DNA of 64,000 bases from Multifurca ochricompacta (Eukaryota > Basidiomycota > Agaricomycetes > Russulales > Russulaceae). Positions 12,001-24,618 of the stretch are shown one piece after another. The notes beneath the pieces were generated by a model. That model was not told where the DNA came from, did no database searches, and saw only the letters and a list, made by a program, of their open reading frames with translations. The stretch covers positions 930,001-994,000 of the forward strand of contig WTXG01000002.1 in NCBI GenBank assembly GCA_022496185.1. Reading direction: 5' to 3'. Each line of letters starts with the position of its first letter. Position 1 is the stretch's first letter. The translations under genes were made by a program, and so were the position numbers.

Positions 12001-12385
12001 CGGCTATGGGCTGTTTGAAAGAATTTGACGCCCCCTCAGAGAAGACATCTTGTGGTTGTAGTTGTTCCAACCTAGGTGCTGAGGCAGTGGCAAGGGTTTC
12101 AGGTGTAAGCCCTGGGGCACTGATAGGAGCGCTTGATAGTTTCGACGGCCCCGCGGCCTCTGGGATAGATTCAGCAGCTTCACGAGCAGGGGACTCGGCT
12201 ACTGGACTCGGCATGGCGTGTTCTGGAGCATTTTGAGCCTTCGCATCGAGTTTGAGAGACTCGCTCGACGACCTGGAGGGTGTTCCTGGCCTCGTAAAAC
12301 TGAGAGCAGATGACGATCGCTTCATTATAGTCCCCACGCGGGATCGAAGGCTCCTTGGAGGTAGCGATGCCTGAGATTTAGACAT
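9057..12385 (-). CDS. WW-like domain protein with disordered N-terminus and C-terminal membrane segments
   Basis: Uncharacterised Agaricomycete-type protein. ATG at 12385 (MSKSQASLPPRSLRSRV) opens about 440 Ser/Pro/Ala-rich residues. Exons then join through IDVPLPPPNQVVHA, PIQTAPSNISATG and DLIEYDIE to VSIFVPQNDGPMWPVP. Next comes a WW-like block, GWQEFVLPDGARYFSN followed by LRIVTDNDLRN; it keeps the first Trp and the Tyr-Phe but lacks the second Trp. Further exons give LPPFSQEECQELIALLRSF, GDFVISFFCLGLPYLFLE, MLVVGAFACLIVS, GIDDVSRVAGFLAILLSAS and SVLLSLPLVFLLYAVAAFIT, predicting four or more membrane helices near the C-terminus (stop 9057). I treat it as one gene because the exon phases connect; splitting near 10,900 is the alternative. 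Confidence 0.65.
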
Positions 12386-13091
12386 GTTGGAAACGGATGG
12401 TTGCAAAATACGAAGTAGTCGGGATTGTTACCCGTAGTGAGCGCGTTACGAGGATGAACGGGGAGCAAAGAATCAATCGTCTACTGGGGGTATTTATCGT
12501 AGCACTTCGCAGCCCCTCGAACGTTGCACGCGAGGCTGCCTGGCGGCATCATTGATCGAGGCCAGCACTGGGACGGCATGTTTCACTTCGCAAGACGACC
12601 TGCCCCTTAGGGAAAGACACAGCACCATATATTATTCCCGCTTGGGTGAGGTGAATAAACAAATTTGCGAGGCGTACACGTGTTGGAAGATGTGCTTGCA
12701 TACCGGTAATGAAGTGACATCGGGATTTATGACAGAAACGGGTTTCCTAGGGCTGGAGAATTCCATCTCAAGGAATATAAGCCTGGAGTCTGGAATCTGA
12801 GGCTTTCATCTTCATCTGGGTACCACGTATCGCCCTCTGTTATATCTCGGTCGACCATTGAATAAGTAGGTAAGATAGACGCAGGCTCACGAGTGGTGGC
12901 GACTACCCCGCCCCACATGCATGTGTGATTGGCACGGGCATGAGCATGAGATGGGGTTTAAACGTAAACGCCACGTGTTATATTTATTTTTTAATTTAAT
13001 CAAATATCATCGTCTTGTCTTGAGCAGCCTGCTAGCTGTGTGCACGTAGAACGAAAACGTCGTTTGCTCATATTGAAGGTTCTACAGCGCC
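12386..13091. promoter_or_regulatory. Divergent intergenic region between the WW-like gene and SEC27
   Basis: About 700 bp between two divergent starts. It holds a possible TATA-like ttatatttattttttaattta stretch (12977-12997) and several short frames without homologues. Position suggests it carries both promoters. Confidence 0.4.
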
Positions 13092-16026
13092 ATGCTGTTA
13101 GATGTTAATGTACGTTTATCGTTATCTCTTCGACCTTTTTTTTTAATAAAAAAAACACTACGACCTTAGCGTAAAGTGTTCAATAGATCCGACCGTGTCA
13201 AGTCAGTCGATTTCCATCCCACAGAACCATGGGTTCTAGCGGGTCTGTATAACGGCTCCGTCAACATCTACAACCACGAGACAGGTGCATTGGTGAAAAC
13301 ATTCGAAGTCGCAGAGGTCCCTGTCCGGTGTTGTCGATTCATCGCTCGAAAGAGTTGGTTCGTCGCAGGCTCTGACGACTTTCAATTGCGTGTCTTCAAC
13401 TACAATACGCACGAAAAAGTCGCAGCGTTTGAGGCCCATCCTGACTATATTCGGTGCCTCACTGTGCACCCTACTGCGAATATCGTCCTGACTGGAAGTG
13501 ATGACATGACGATCAAAGCTTGGGACTGGGAAAAGCAATGGAAGTGCATTCAGGCGAGTCGCTTATTTGGAACTTGTTTGAGGTCAGGGATTGATCAAGG
13601 TGTAGACTTATGAGGGTCACACGCACTATATCATGAACATTGCGGTGAATCCTAAGGACCCAAACACCTTTGCCTCCTCATGCCTTGATCGTACAGTAAA
13701 AATTTGGGCTATTGGTTCTTCCGTCCCAAATTTCACTATGGAGGCGCATGACAAAGGTGTTAATTACGTCGAGTTCTATCCCGGCGCAGATAAGCCCTAC
13801 CTTGTGACGACTGGTGATGACAAGACGGTGAAGGTTTGGGACTATCTCAGCAAAAGCTGTGTGCAAACAATGGAGAGCCATACAAACAATGTTTCGTTCG
13901 CGGTATTTCATCCCAACCTCCCCATTATTATCAGCGGCAGCGAAGACGGCACGATTAAACTTTGGAATAGTGGGACATATCGTTTGGAAAACACGTTAAA
14001 CTACGGCCTAGAGCGTGTTTGGTGCGTTGCCCTCCGCAGAGAAGGAAACGAAGTTGCGGTAGGCTTTGACGAAGGTTCTGTTGTCCTAAAGGTGCACCTT
14101 CGCTGGTTGTCGACTACTACTCACATACTAAGGACCCTTTAGTTAGGTCGCGATGAGCCTACCTTCTCAATGGACCCCTCCGGCAAACTCATCTATACTC
14201 GCAACAATGAGGTTTTATCTACAAATCTCCAGGCAGTCTCCGATGATACCTTTGTCGAAGGTTCCCGTGTCCCTGTGTCTGTAAAAGAGCTCGGTTCAAC
14301 CGAGATATTTCCCGCGTCACTCAATCACTCCCCGAACGGCCGGTTCGTCACGGTTGTTGGGGATGGAGAGTATATCATCTATACTGCCCTTGCATGGCGA
14401 AACAAGTCATTTGGCACAGGAAATTCATTTGCCTGGGCCGGGGATTCCAATACCTATGCCGTCCTCGAAGGCAAGCTGCAGATTCATGTCTTCAAGAACT
14501 TCAAGGAGCGCCCCGGTCCGCCTATGAAGGGTCTCGGATCCTGGGTCATTGATGGGCTGCATGGTGGAACTCTTCTAGGTGGTCGCGGGAACACGTTTGT
14601 TGTGTTCTGGGACTGGGAGACAGGGGAAATCGTGAGACGCATCGATGTGGAAGCAAAGAACGTACGTCAACATTTATTTTGGTACGTCTACCCGACTTTA
14701 GCCTCGTCTCACCCGAACAGGTCTACTGGTCACTCACCGGAACGTTGGTCGCTATCGCTTCAGAAGAATCGTTCTATATCCTTCGGTTCAACCGTGATGC
14801 CTACATAGCAAAATTCGAGGCTGGTGCAGATCTGGGGGATGAAGGTGTCGAAGAAGCTTTCGAGGTCGTGGCGGAAATGCCAGAGAAGTAGCTGCGACGT
14901 CAAATTCCTTGCTCCTCATTCCCTTACGCTTGCTAGGATCAAAACTGCCCAATGGATTGGCGAATGCTTTATTTACATCAATACCGTCAACCGACTTAAC
15001 TACTTTATTGGTACCGAGTCCTACTCCGTTACTAATTTTGACCGGTATGATTCGTCATATCTTGCTAGGAACTAGCTGATGATTCTCACATTGTAGATCC
15101 ATGTCTCTTCTCGGTTATATTCCAGCCCATAACCGAGTCTACGTCTTGGACAAGGATATGAATATATCTGGCTATTTACTAGCTTTGAGTGTAATTGAAT
15201 ATCAGACAGCCGTATTGAGAGGTGATATGGTTGCTGCTGAACAAGTCTTACCCGCCGTGCCCAAGGACCAGCGCAATAAGGTCGCCAGATTCTTAGAAAG
15301 CAGAGGTATGCAGCACCATTATGTACTTGACGATGTCTAATCGTTTATTACAGATTTGAAGGAATTAGCTTTCCAGATCACTAACGACCCGGATCATAAA
15401 TTCGACTTGGCATTACATCTAGACGACCTGGATTCAGCGCTTAAGATTGTACGTGCCATTCCTGATACCGAAAGCGAAACAAAATGGAAAGCTGTTGGTG
15501 ACCGCGCTCTGACTGTTTGGCGATTCGACTTGGCGCGGGAGTGCTTCGAGAGGGCTGGGGATCTCAATGCACTAATGCTGCTTCTACTCTCTACTGGAGA
15601 TCAGGCGGGATTGCGACAGCTTGCAATTAAAGCGGGTATGTTGGCTCATTTCTCTTAAACAATATTTTTAACCTCTTTGATTAGAGCAAAGAGGTCAGAA
15701 CAACCTCGCTTTTGCCACTCTTTTTCAGCTTGGGGATGCTAGGGCTTGCGTCGACCTTCTTGCGAGAACGCAGCGCCTACCGGAAGCTGCGCTGTTTGCA
15801 CGAACATATGCTCCAAGGTAATAGACGCAATGTGATGAAGGATAGCAGCGTTTTAACGACTTTTGCCAGTAAAATTCCTGAGATCGTTGACACTTGGAGA
15901 TCTGATCTTCAGGGTAAAGGGCGATCAAAGTTAGCCTCCGCCGTCGCATCTCCTGCAGAGCATGAAAGTCTATTTGAAGAAGGATGGAATGAGGTCGTGA
16001 AGCGCGAGGTGGATGAGGAGGGTTAG
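13092..16026 (+). CDS. SEC27: COPI coatomer subunit beta-prime
   Basis: WD40/alpha-solenoid subunit of the COPI coat for Golgi-to-ER retrieval. A tiny first exon (13092-13109, MLLDVN) is joined by a 60-nt intron (13110-13169) to [21 protein letters not shown], close to yeast Sec27 '[17 protein letters not shown]'. The N-terminal propeller repeats follow ([35 protein letters not shown] blades, [10 protein letters not shown]). The second propeller reads [19 protein letters not shown]. The helical region includes [24 protein letters not shown] and [17 protein letters not shown]. The end, [13 protein letters not shown], fits the family C-terminus. The intron at 13554-13605 begins GC rather than GT. 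About nine introns in all. Length is normal. Confidence 0.93.
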
Positions 16027-16050
16027 GGAGGGTTCGGATAATGTAGAGTA

Positions 16051-16135
16051 GTCACGTCACGTCACGTCACATCACAGGTGTTCAGTCCAGTTCAGTTCAG
16101 TTCAGTTCAGTTCAGTTCAGTTCAGTTCAGTTCAG
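16051..16135. repeat. Pentanucleotide microsatellites (GTCAC)4 and (TTCAG)9
   Basis: Four perfect GTCAC units at 16051-16070, then a spacer, then TTCAG TCCAG and nine perfect TTCAG units to 16135. They lie just 3' of the SEC27 stop and upstream of the chitin synthase gene, outside coding sequence. Confidence 0.95.
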
Positions 16136-16305
16136 CGGTGCAGTGCTTATAGCAATGTGGCGTGGGGAAATGACGCGCACCGCCGCCAGCTGTCGCCTCA
16201 TTGGTGGGTGTGGCCTCATTAGCAAAGCCGTTGTTACTGCTGAACTTCACCTCAACCGTTGAGTGAGTCAACTTCAAACGCAACTGCTGACCTTTTGACC
16301 GGAAC

Positions 16306-16360
16306 TCTTCCTTTCCTTTCCTTTTTTCTTTTTCTTTTTCTTTCTCTTTCTTTTTCATTT
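16306..16360 (+). promoter_or_regulatory. CT-rich tract immediately before the chitin synthase start
   Basis: Almost pure pyrimidine for about 55 bp (cttcctttcctttcctttttt and similar), ending 4 bp before the ATG at 16365. Such CT blocks often mark fungal core promoters or 5' leaders near the transcription start; that role is inferred. Confidence 0.45.
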
Positions 16361-16364
16361 CATC

Positions 16365-19300
16365 ATGGCTTCCACCTCATTTCCTACACATGGCTCAGGT
16401 GACCTTGTTGACCTCGTATCATCCTCACCCTCTGCTACTGTCTACCCCACCGACGACGCTATCCTGCATGTCCTCCAGGCATCATTTCGTGTTGACCAGC
16501 CTTATTTCAGAATCAACACATCCAATCTTGTTGTAGTCAATCCTTACAAGTCACTAGCGAATACAAATGACGAAAGCGCTAAAGAATACGAAGAACGTGC
16601 TTACAAAGATACATCCCCGCTGTCGGGCTCTTCTCAACCCCCTTTGGCACCCCATGTCTATGATTTAGCTGCCAGGTCTTATCTGCTATTGAGAAGGAGG
16701 GGCGAATCCCAAGCCATCATATTTCGGTAAGTGAGGAGCTAGTCATATTCATCAGTTTTTCTCTCAATGCGCACCTAGTGGTATCACCGGTTCGGGCAAG
16801 TCTTTCAGCAGGGATCTGCTTATAAAACAAATTTTGCGCCTTTCTGCTCATTCGAAGCGAGAGACAAAGCTCGCTGAGCTCGTCAAAGCTTTCACGTCAA
16901 TGATAGATTCCTTTGGCAATGCCAAGACACTCATGAACCCTAATGCCTCTCGCCATGGTCGTTGTTTCGAGCTCCATTTTAGTGACCGTGGCCGCATTAG
17001 CGGTGCTAAGGCCCTTACATATGGTCTTGACAAGTCCAGACTGAACCGCCTTGGCCATGAGGAACGCACATACCATGTTTTCTATCAGTTGTTGGCTGGT
17101 GCGACGTCTGTTGAGCGTGATTTCTTTGCTCTAGAGGATCCGTCCGATTACGCCCTTTTGGCATCCTCTGGTACCTACCGCCTTCCATCTGGGCCGTTCA
17201 GCGATGATGCCATTGCTATGGACCAGTTACGAGAAGACATGAAAACTTTAGGATTCAAGCCGAAGCATATGACTTCTATCTTTAGCCTCCTTGTCGCCAT
17301 ACTCCTTCTTAGTAACCTCCAGTTTGCGGAAGGTGATGCCCGTGATGTTCCCGCTTATGTCACAAATATGCCTGTTCTCCACCACATTGCCAGGCTTCTT
17401 GGCGTCTCCTCGGACGACCTCGCGCAAACCCTGACGAATAAGACGAGCTACGTCCGCAAGGAGCTGTATACCATTCTCATGAGCGCGGATCAAAGTTCGT
17501 TTCAGCGGGACCATTTTGCAAGGGATCTCTACGCCATCCTTTTTGCTTTCGTCGTGGAGACCGCAAACCATAGAGTTTCCTCGAATCCGCAAGAACCTCT
17601 ACCCCATTCTCAAATAGTCTTGTTGGACCAGCCAGGGTTTCAGTCTCGCGGGCCAACCTCCAGCGGTTCCGTGATGTTCACTGCCGGAGCACCACTGGTC
17701 CATGCGTACGGGCAAAATGGGTTCGACGAATTTTGTATCAATTTCGCGGACGAACTTTTGCATTCTTACGTGGTTCGGACGACCTTCGAGGATACTCTGG
17801 GTTACAACGCTCATATGACAGGGGACGGTGTCGTATTACCCGCTGTTACGACGATGGATAATTCCGCTTGCGTGGAGCTGCTCCGTGGTGCGCAGCTCAA
17901 CGAGCGAGCTCACAAAAAGCCAGGTGGAGTGCTTGGCGTTCTATCTAAGGCCTGTTCGTCGTACAAGTCCGGAAAGAGCGGGGACAAGAAGGACGAGGAT
18001 CTTCTACAAGACCTGGTTTCCCGGTTTGGAGTTCATGCCTCTTTCGTTACTAGTCCCGGTATCGCTGGCACTACGGGGCGCAACCTCTTTGGAATCAATC
18101 ATTACGCTGGAAGTAGCTCTTATGAAGCCACGGGTTTTGTCGAGAAGGACACCGACATATTAGACTCGGCTTTCGTCACACTCCTTCGTAACTCTAGCGA
18201 TCCGTTCATCTCAAAGCTTTTTGCAGGGCCAAGTTTAGCTGCAGAGAAACACAGCAAGGACGAAAGCATGATCGTGCAGGCACAGGTTTCTTCAAGACCA
18301 CTTCGTCACCCCACCCTCGTTTCGTCTTCCAATCGAGCCGAGACAGGTGAAGAACATCCACATCTCGATCCGTCGAAGGTATACCCTGTGACTACACAGC
18401 TTAACTTCACGCTATCCGAGATAATTGCGAATCTGGATCGCATGCGCTTGTGGACGGTATCATGCATTCGGCCTAATGATTCGGGCTCACCCAATTCGTT
18501 TGACAAGCGCCGTGTCAAGACACAGATACGTTCTTTACTACTCCCAAGCATCATTGCGCGTCGGAAGACCGAGTACGTGGTTGATATGGAACATAGCGAA
18601 TTTTGCGAGCGCTATGTTCCGACGGTTCCAGGCTCCACCGAGGAACGAATCCATCAACATGTTCAAGTAAACGGTTGGAGGGATGGTATCGATTTTTCTC
18701 TCGGGCATAGGATGATCTGGCTATCATATAACGCTTGGAAGACAGTGGAAGATGGTCTTCGGTCGATAGAGAAGGAGCTACGGAAACCCTCACAAGAAAT
18801 CGACGACGAGAGTAATGATCCCGACGACAACACCGACTATACTCATCAGGATCTTGGTTTCCCCCCACACAGTGCTTATTATGGCCAGAGCGAGGACAAC
18901 CTCTTGCTCACCCGCGTCACTACTAACGGAACACAGTATCGTGACCCTAACATCAGTTACGGGCAAGGGGGCCTTTCGACGCCTGGCCTATCTGCTCCAC
19001 CTTATAAAGAAGACGAAAATGGATGGGGTTCCGACTATGACAAGAAAGAGGTTCCACAAAGTTCCCCAGACCACTCCAAGGAAGGAGGGCTAGTTGTCAA
19101 AGATGCTCCGAATGCTATAGAAGAGGTCCCCACAAGTCGTTCTCGCAGATTTTGGCTTTATATTGTCTGGGCAACCACTTGGTGGATCCCCTCCTTTTGC
19201 CTCTCATCAGTTGGGCGGATGAAGCGTCCTGACATTCGCCTTGCGTGGCGAGAGAAGGTCACGATTTTTTTCTTGATCTTTCTAATGAATGCCATCGTTA

Positions 19301-22300
19301 TATTCTACATAGTTGAGTTTGGACGTCTCCTTTGTCCAGATTTCAACAAGGCGTGGTCACTCAACGAGGTCGCCCAGCACACTGGCAAGAACGACTACTG
19401 GGTAGCTATTCAGGGTCAAGTTTATGAGATCACCAACTTTATACAACGTCAGCATAGTGACATAGCAGGCGAACCCAGCAACGCCCAGGATACATTGGAC
19501 GCACTGGCTGGGAAAGATCTCACGAACTATTTTCCTCCCCCTCTTGTGCTTGGCTGCCCCTCTCTTGTGAACGACCCCAATCTTGTGTTCCAGTATCAGA
19601 ATTTCAGCCCTTTGATCCCAACTGCTGTGCATACCTCTGGGACTCAGCAGAGCGTTCAAAACACCAAACTTGACGCTTCTGATTGGTATACCACACGATT
19701 TCTTTCTACAATAAAGCAATATCACAAGGGTCCTTTAGTTTATAATAGCAAAGCGATCAAATCTGCCGCAAACGATCAGACCGACCCAAGGTTGGTATCT
19801 CTGACGTCTGCATTTCACGGCTCATGGCTTTCTACAGGATATGGGCAATCTGGGAGAAATCTGTTTATGACCTCACGGACTACTTTTACACGATTAATGC
19901 TAATCAGGGCAACACCGGTCCTTACACGTTCTTAGATAGCGGACTCACCGACATCTTCCAGCAGCAGCCGGGCCAGGACATCACAGCGCCACTTAACGCC
20001 GCCCTGGCCAAGTTAGATGCAACGAAGGCTCAGGAAAACATACAATGTCTAAAGAATATGTTTTTTGTCGGGGGGAAGGATTTTCGCAAAGAAGCGAGGT
20101 GTCAGGTGCAGAATTACCTCCTCTTGGTGGCATCAAGCATCTTGGTCGCCTCCGTGGCCGTGAAGTGTGAGCACTCAACTCATCCATCCACGTCTATCAC
20201 GGATTGATTCCCAATCGAGGCAGTCCTGGCTGCTCTCCAACTGAGCGGGAAACGCAATCCCGAGATGCTTGATAAGTTTGTTATCTGCCAAGTTCCGTGT
20301 TACACCGAAGGCGAGGACTCGCTACGCCGAACCATTGATTCACTCGCAGCTCTTAACTATGATGACAAGCGGAAACTCCTTTTCCTTATCTGCGATGGCA
20401 ACATCATTGGAAGTGGTAATGATCGAACGACTCCCCGTATTGTGTTGGATATCCTTGGAGTGGATCCCAAACTGGATCCTGAGCCTTTGCTATTCAAGTC
20501 AGTTGGTGAGGGCTCCCGGCAGATCAACTATGGCAAGGTGTATTCTGGGCTTTACGAATTCGAGGGTCATGTCGTACCGTACGTTTTCCGTATTCAATAA
20601 GTCGCCTTCTGATGAAAGTGTTAGTTACATGGTCGTTGTCAAAGTTGGAAAGCCGACCGAGCGCTCAAAGCCTGGCAATCGCGGAAAGCGCGACAGTCAA
20701 ATTTTACTCATGCACTACCTCAACCGCGTTCATTTCGACAGTCCCATGTCGCCCCTGGAGCTGGAGATCTACCATCAGATGCGCAATGTCATTGGCATTG
20801 ACCCTGCCTTTTATGAATACATCTTTACAGTGGACGCAGATACCGTAACTTCCCTTTGTTATTTTGAAGAAACCTGGTCTGATTTCATGGTTTCACAGAC
20901 CGTCACCCCTGGCTCTCTCAATCGCCTTGTGGCTTCCGCAGCAGATGATTCAAGCATCATTGGGATTTGTGGCGAGACTCGACTCAAAAACGAAGAAGAT
21001 TCTTGGTGGACCATGATCCAGGTAGGTCATTGTGACGTTCTATCAGGATTTTACCGGAAATATCATTGTAGGTGTATGAGTATTATATCTCGCATAACCT
21101 GTCCAAGGCATTTGAAAGCCTGTTTGGTTCCGTTACCTGCTTGCCAGGGTGTTTTTCCATGTACCGCATTCGCACTGCTGACAAAGGCCGTCCCATTATC
21201 ATTTCCAACCGAATCATTGACGAGTACTCGGAGCCAAACGTCGATACACTACACAAGAAGAATCTGCTGTCTCTTGGCGAAGACCGCTTTCTGACGACTC
21301 TGCTAATGAAACACTTCCCAACATTCAAGACAAAGTTCACACAGGACGCGCTTGCGCATACAGTTGCTCCGGAGTCTTGGCGTGTGCTGCTTTCTCAGCG
21401 TCGCCGTTGGATAAACTCGACCGTGCACAACCTATGCGAGCTTATTTTACTCCCTGAGTTGTTCGGATTTTGTTGCTTTTCGATGCGATTCTTCGTGTTT
21501 CTTGACTTATTGGGCACTTTGGTGAGTCATTGCTTCTAGTTTACGTTCGGGCACTCACAGTTCACACAGATTCTTCCTGCCACTGTCGTATACGTAAGTC
21601 TCTCAATTCGTTATACCATGTGCAGTTGCTTATTCGATTGCTGTAGTTGGTCTACCTCATCATCATTGTTTCAAGTGGACACGCAGCTTTTCCACTGATC
21701 TCGGTTTTGATGATTGCGACCGTATATGGACTACAGGTCAGATTGCAATGAGATTATCTATACTGTAGCCAACGGCGATTTCCTTTTAGGCTCTTATCTT
21801 CATTATTAGACGAGAATTCATGCTGGTTGGCTGGATGATTGTCTATCTCATCTCGTGCGTATTTCATCCCAAATCCCAAAGTGAATATGATATCCTTAGT
21901 GCTAACGCTGCATCTCAGGTATCCCGTCTATAGTTTCTTGTTGCCTGTGTATTCTTTCTGGTGCATGGACGAGTTCGGCTGGGGTAACACGCGTCTCGTC
22001 ATCGGTGAAGGGAATAGTAAGAAGGTGATCATGAACGAAGATGAAAAGTTCGATGAGTCCATGATCCCTCTCAAGAAATTCAGTGGTACGGCCTTTGCAT
22101 TTGGTGAACGTAGTTTTCTCATAGCGCCCTGCAGAGTACGAAGCCGAAGCATGGGAAACTGGCTCGCGTCGTTCCGAGGAGACTTACCGCACTGGGTTGA
22201 GCAAACCACAGTCCTATGCACAAGCTGGCAGAGAATCACCGCGGAGTCATCAGCATGCGTCACAATCTGGTGACTACTACCGTGATACGAATGCAATGTT

Positions 22301-22950
22301 GAGCGGCAACCTTCGTAACCAACCATCCTATAGCAATATTTCCCAGAATGCTGGCTACAATTCGATGTCGCAATATGGCGGTGTTCCTCAACTCCCTCCA
22401 ATGCCACTTGGAGGGGGTTTTAATGGTTCAGTTAATGGCTCAGACTACGGGGGGGCTATACCCATACCCACCTTACCATACCAGAACACGGGAAGTATCT
22501 ATGGCATGCCGTCTATGGCAGGGGTACCCCAAAGCGCGATGATACCCGGATTGAGCATGTTTGGTGGCCCCATAGTTGGTGGTTTGTCCCCATCTCAGTC
22601 TGCTGTTGGTGCACTCCCACCGTCCCTACCTTCCGCCGGTGTGAACCAACGGCCCTTGTCGACATTCTCACTCGCGACATCCGTCAATCCGTTCGCGGGA
22701 CCGAGCCAGAACCCAGACCCAACGGACGAGGAACTATTCCAGGCACTGCGCAACTACCTTAGCACGCAAGACCTAATGACCGTCACAAAGAAGTGAGTGA
22801 TTCAAACCGTGCTGACCCCGTAATTAACCCACAATTGCCAATTTCAGGACTGCTCGTGAGGCGATCATTGGCCGCTTCCCGAGAGCAGATCTCACGTCAA
22901 AAAAGGCATTCCTGAATGAGTCGATAGATAAGATATTGTCCGAGTCATGA
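16365..22950 (+). CDS. Chitin synthase with N-terminal myosin-motor-like domain
   Basis: Polymerises UDP-GlcNAc into chitin at growing tips and septa; the motor-like head is thought to help delivery or retention. The motor region starts at residue 1; its P-loop reads GITGSGKS (about 16780-16803), the switch-I equivalent NPNASRHGR and the switch-II equivalent LLDQPGFQ, all off consensus. Two membrane segments follow ([36 protein letters not shown]), then a cytochrome-b5-like block ([19 protein letters not shown]). The GT2 catalytic domain carries [33 protein letters not shown] and QRRRW. C-terminal TM helices are followed by a Gly/Ser/Pro linker and a DEK_C-type domain ([13 protein letters not shown]...[12 protein letters not shown]), stop 22948-22950. 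This order fits class V/VII fungal enzymes. Roughly a dozen introns. Confidence 0.93.
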
Positions 22951-23302
22951 GGATGAGGACTTCTCTCCCTCGGAGCATCTCTGTACGAGTTTTGTTTACC
23001 ACGTTGTCTGTCTTGTCTCGCTACACGCAATTAGCTATCCTATCACTATGGACCTCTTACTTTACCATCCCTTCATCATTACCGTTCCTTCTGCACACCT
23101 TGGACTTGCATTACGGACTTCTTTTTTCTCCTCACACTCGCATAATTAATGATTTTTGATTTTGATTGATATCGATAGTTGATTAGTATCGCATTTCGGG
23201 CCGTAATCCCGTGAACGGTGTGATATTTGATATTTGAGTTGTGAGTGAGTGTGAGTGTGTGATGACTCGGACACTGACACTTTTCATCCCACTTCTTCCC
23301 AA
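22951..23302. other. Intergenic region after the chitin synthase gene
   Basis: 352 bp between tandem plus-strand genes. AT-rich around 23140-23185 and with a (GTGA)-like run (gagttgtgagtgagtgtgag, 23235-23254). It presumably holds the chitin synthase 3' end and the promoter of the next gene; no gene is supported. Confidence 0.4.
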
Positions 23303-24618
23303 ATGCCAGGGCCTGTTATATACGCTGCCGTGGCTATCAGTGCTGTAGCTGCGGTCATAGTCTTCAAGGAGGTCTGTTTCCAAGATCAGTTATAACCCCT
23401 TCTTCATACTATTCGACTCATTTCTACGTTTTTAGTTCATATATGATCCTCACTTCCGTCCTAAAATCTCGGCCTGGATGGAAACCTCTCGCCAGCGCCG
23501 AAAGGCTAGACCGCACCTACATACTGAGTCATCTTCCTTATCGAATCGTAAAGGATCTCCGCGACGAGGTTTTCAGAGTAAGAGGGACCAGCTTAGGCTA
23601 TCACCAGAACCTAGCACAACACCAGATATCCAGCTGCAAAGTCTAATGGCAAATGAAGTTGAGTCACTCAGGAGCAGCGTGCAAGCGAACGGAAGTATGA
23701 CGGGCATCCGCTTACGGCGTATCGTGAGTCCCAGAAATATCCAGTAAGCTATTCCGTCTCCAAGGGTAGTTTTGCGTTGGTGACGATACGATTACATCAC
23801 AGTTGACGTGCACCCCGGGCTCAAAAGAATCAATCTTCCAGCCTCTCATCTCCCTAGATGCTTCTGATATTCCAGATGAAAGCCGGGACGTTCCCATTTC
23901 GGAGCCTAATAAAATGTTCCCTGAACGTTTCGTCTCATCTTCTCCACACTCTCATTCCACGGGTTTTATCTCAGCTGCGCAACAAGACGATGCATCTAGA
24001 TCTGGCGTTTCTTTGCTTCCTCCATGCGCACGGAAATCCCTCAACTCACAGAGTTACACCCATATCGAAGTTCTTCCTGTCCCCGCGATATCGCCGATCT
24101 CTGTGCCTGGCGGGCCCCTTACCCCCGCGTTGATTGTGTCTGGTGGCCCAGGAAATACAAGGTCGTCTTCCCCGGACATGGACTTACTTGGCTCGTCAGA
24201 AGTGTTGTCAGTCGGCCAATTTCGTACCCCGCAGGGCCAAGCGCTTTCACCTTACAGCTTCAATCGCACCATCTCCCCAGCGCCCTCGTCGGATCTGAGC
24301 ATCGAGCTCATTTCCTCCCTGTCCCTCTCCCCCCCTGGGTCTCCATTCTTTGTAGCGGGGACACATCATGAGTCCGCAGAATTACATGGCAACGCCACTG
24401 CACAATCACCTAGTGACGCTGAGAACACGCCCGCTGTGCTCGACCTGCTCCAAATTGTTAATAGGGATTCAGAAGTATTCTCACTTCTATCGCAGGTGTC
24501 GAGCGATCTGGGCTCCGATGAAGGCGAATACGATAGTGCCTCTATCCTTGAGAGTGACGTATCTAGTTGGACGAGTGATGTTGTAGCTGTTGGAGAGGGA
24601 CGGGCACAACACGCGTGA
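23303..24618 (+). CDS. Small single-pass membrane protein with long disordered tail
   Basis: Start at 23303 gives MPGPVIYAAVAISAVAAVIVFKE, an N-terminal hydrophobic helix of about 20 residues. An intron beginning gtctgt (near 23372) joins to FIYDPHFRPKISAWMETSRQRRKAR, a basic stretch placing the rest in the cytosol. The block LMANEVESLRSSV follows, then a second intron (gtgagt...acatcacag) into Ser/Pro-rich low-complexity sequence ending in an acidic, Ser-rich tail (GSDEGEYDSASILESDV). I recall this architecture from uncharacterised Agaricomycete proteins and know no function. The donor of intron 1 is weak but the reading frame supports it. Confidence 0.65.

Noticed and set aside
12552..12918. 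Short frames on both strands between the WW-like gene and SEC27
   Set aside because: They overlap each other on opposite strands in promoter sequence and show no family resemblance.
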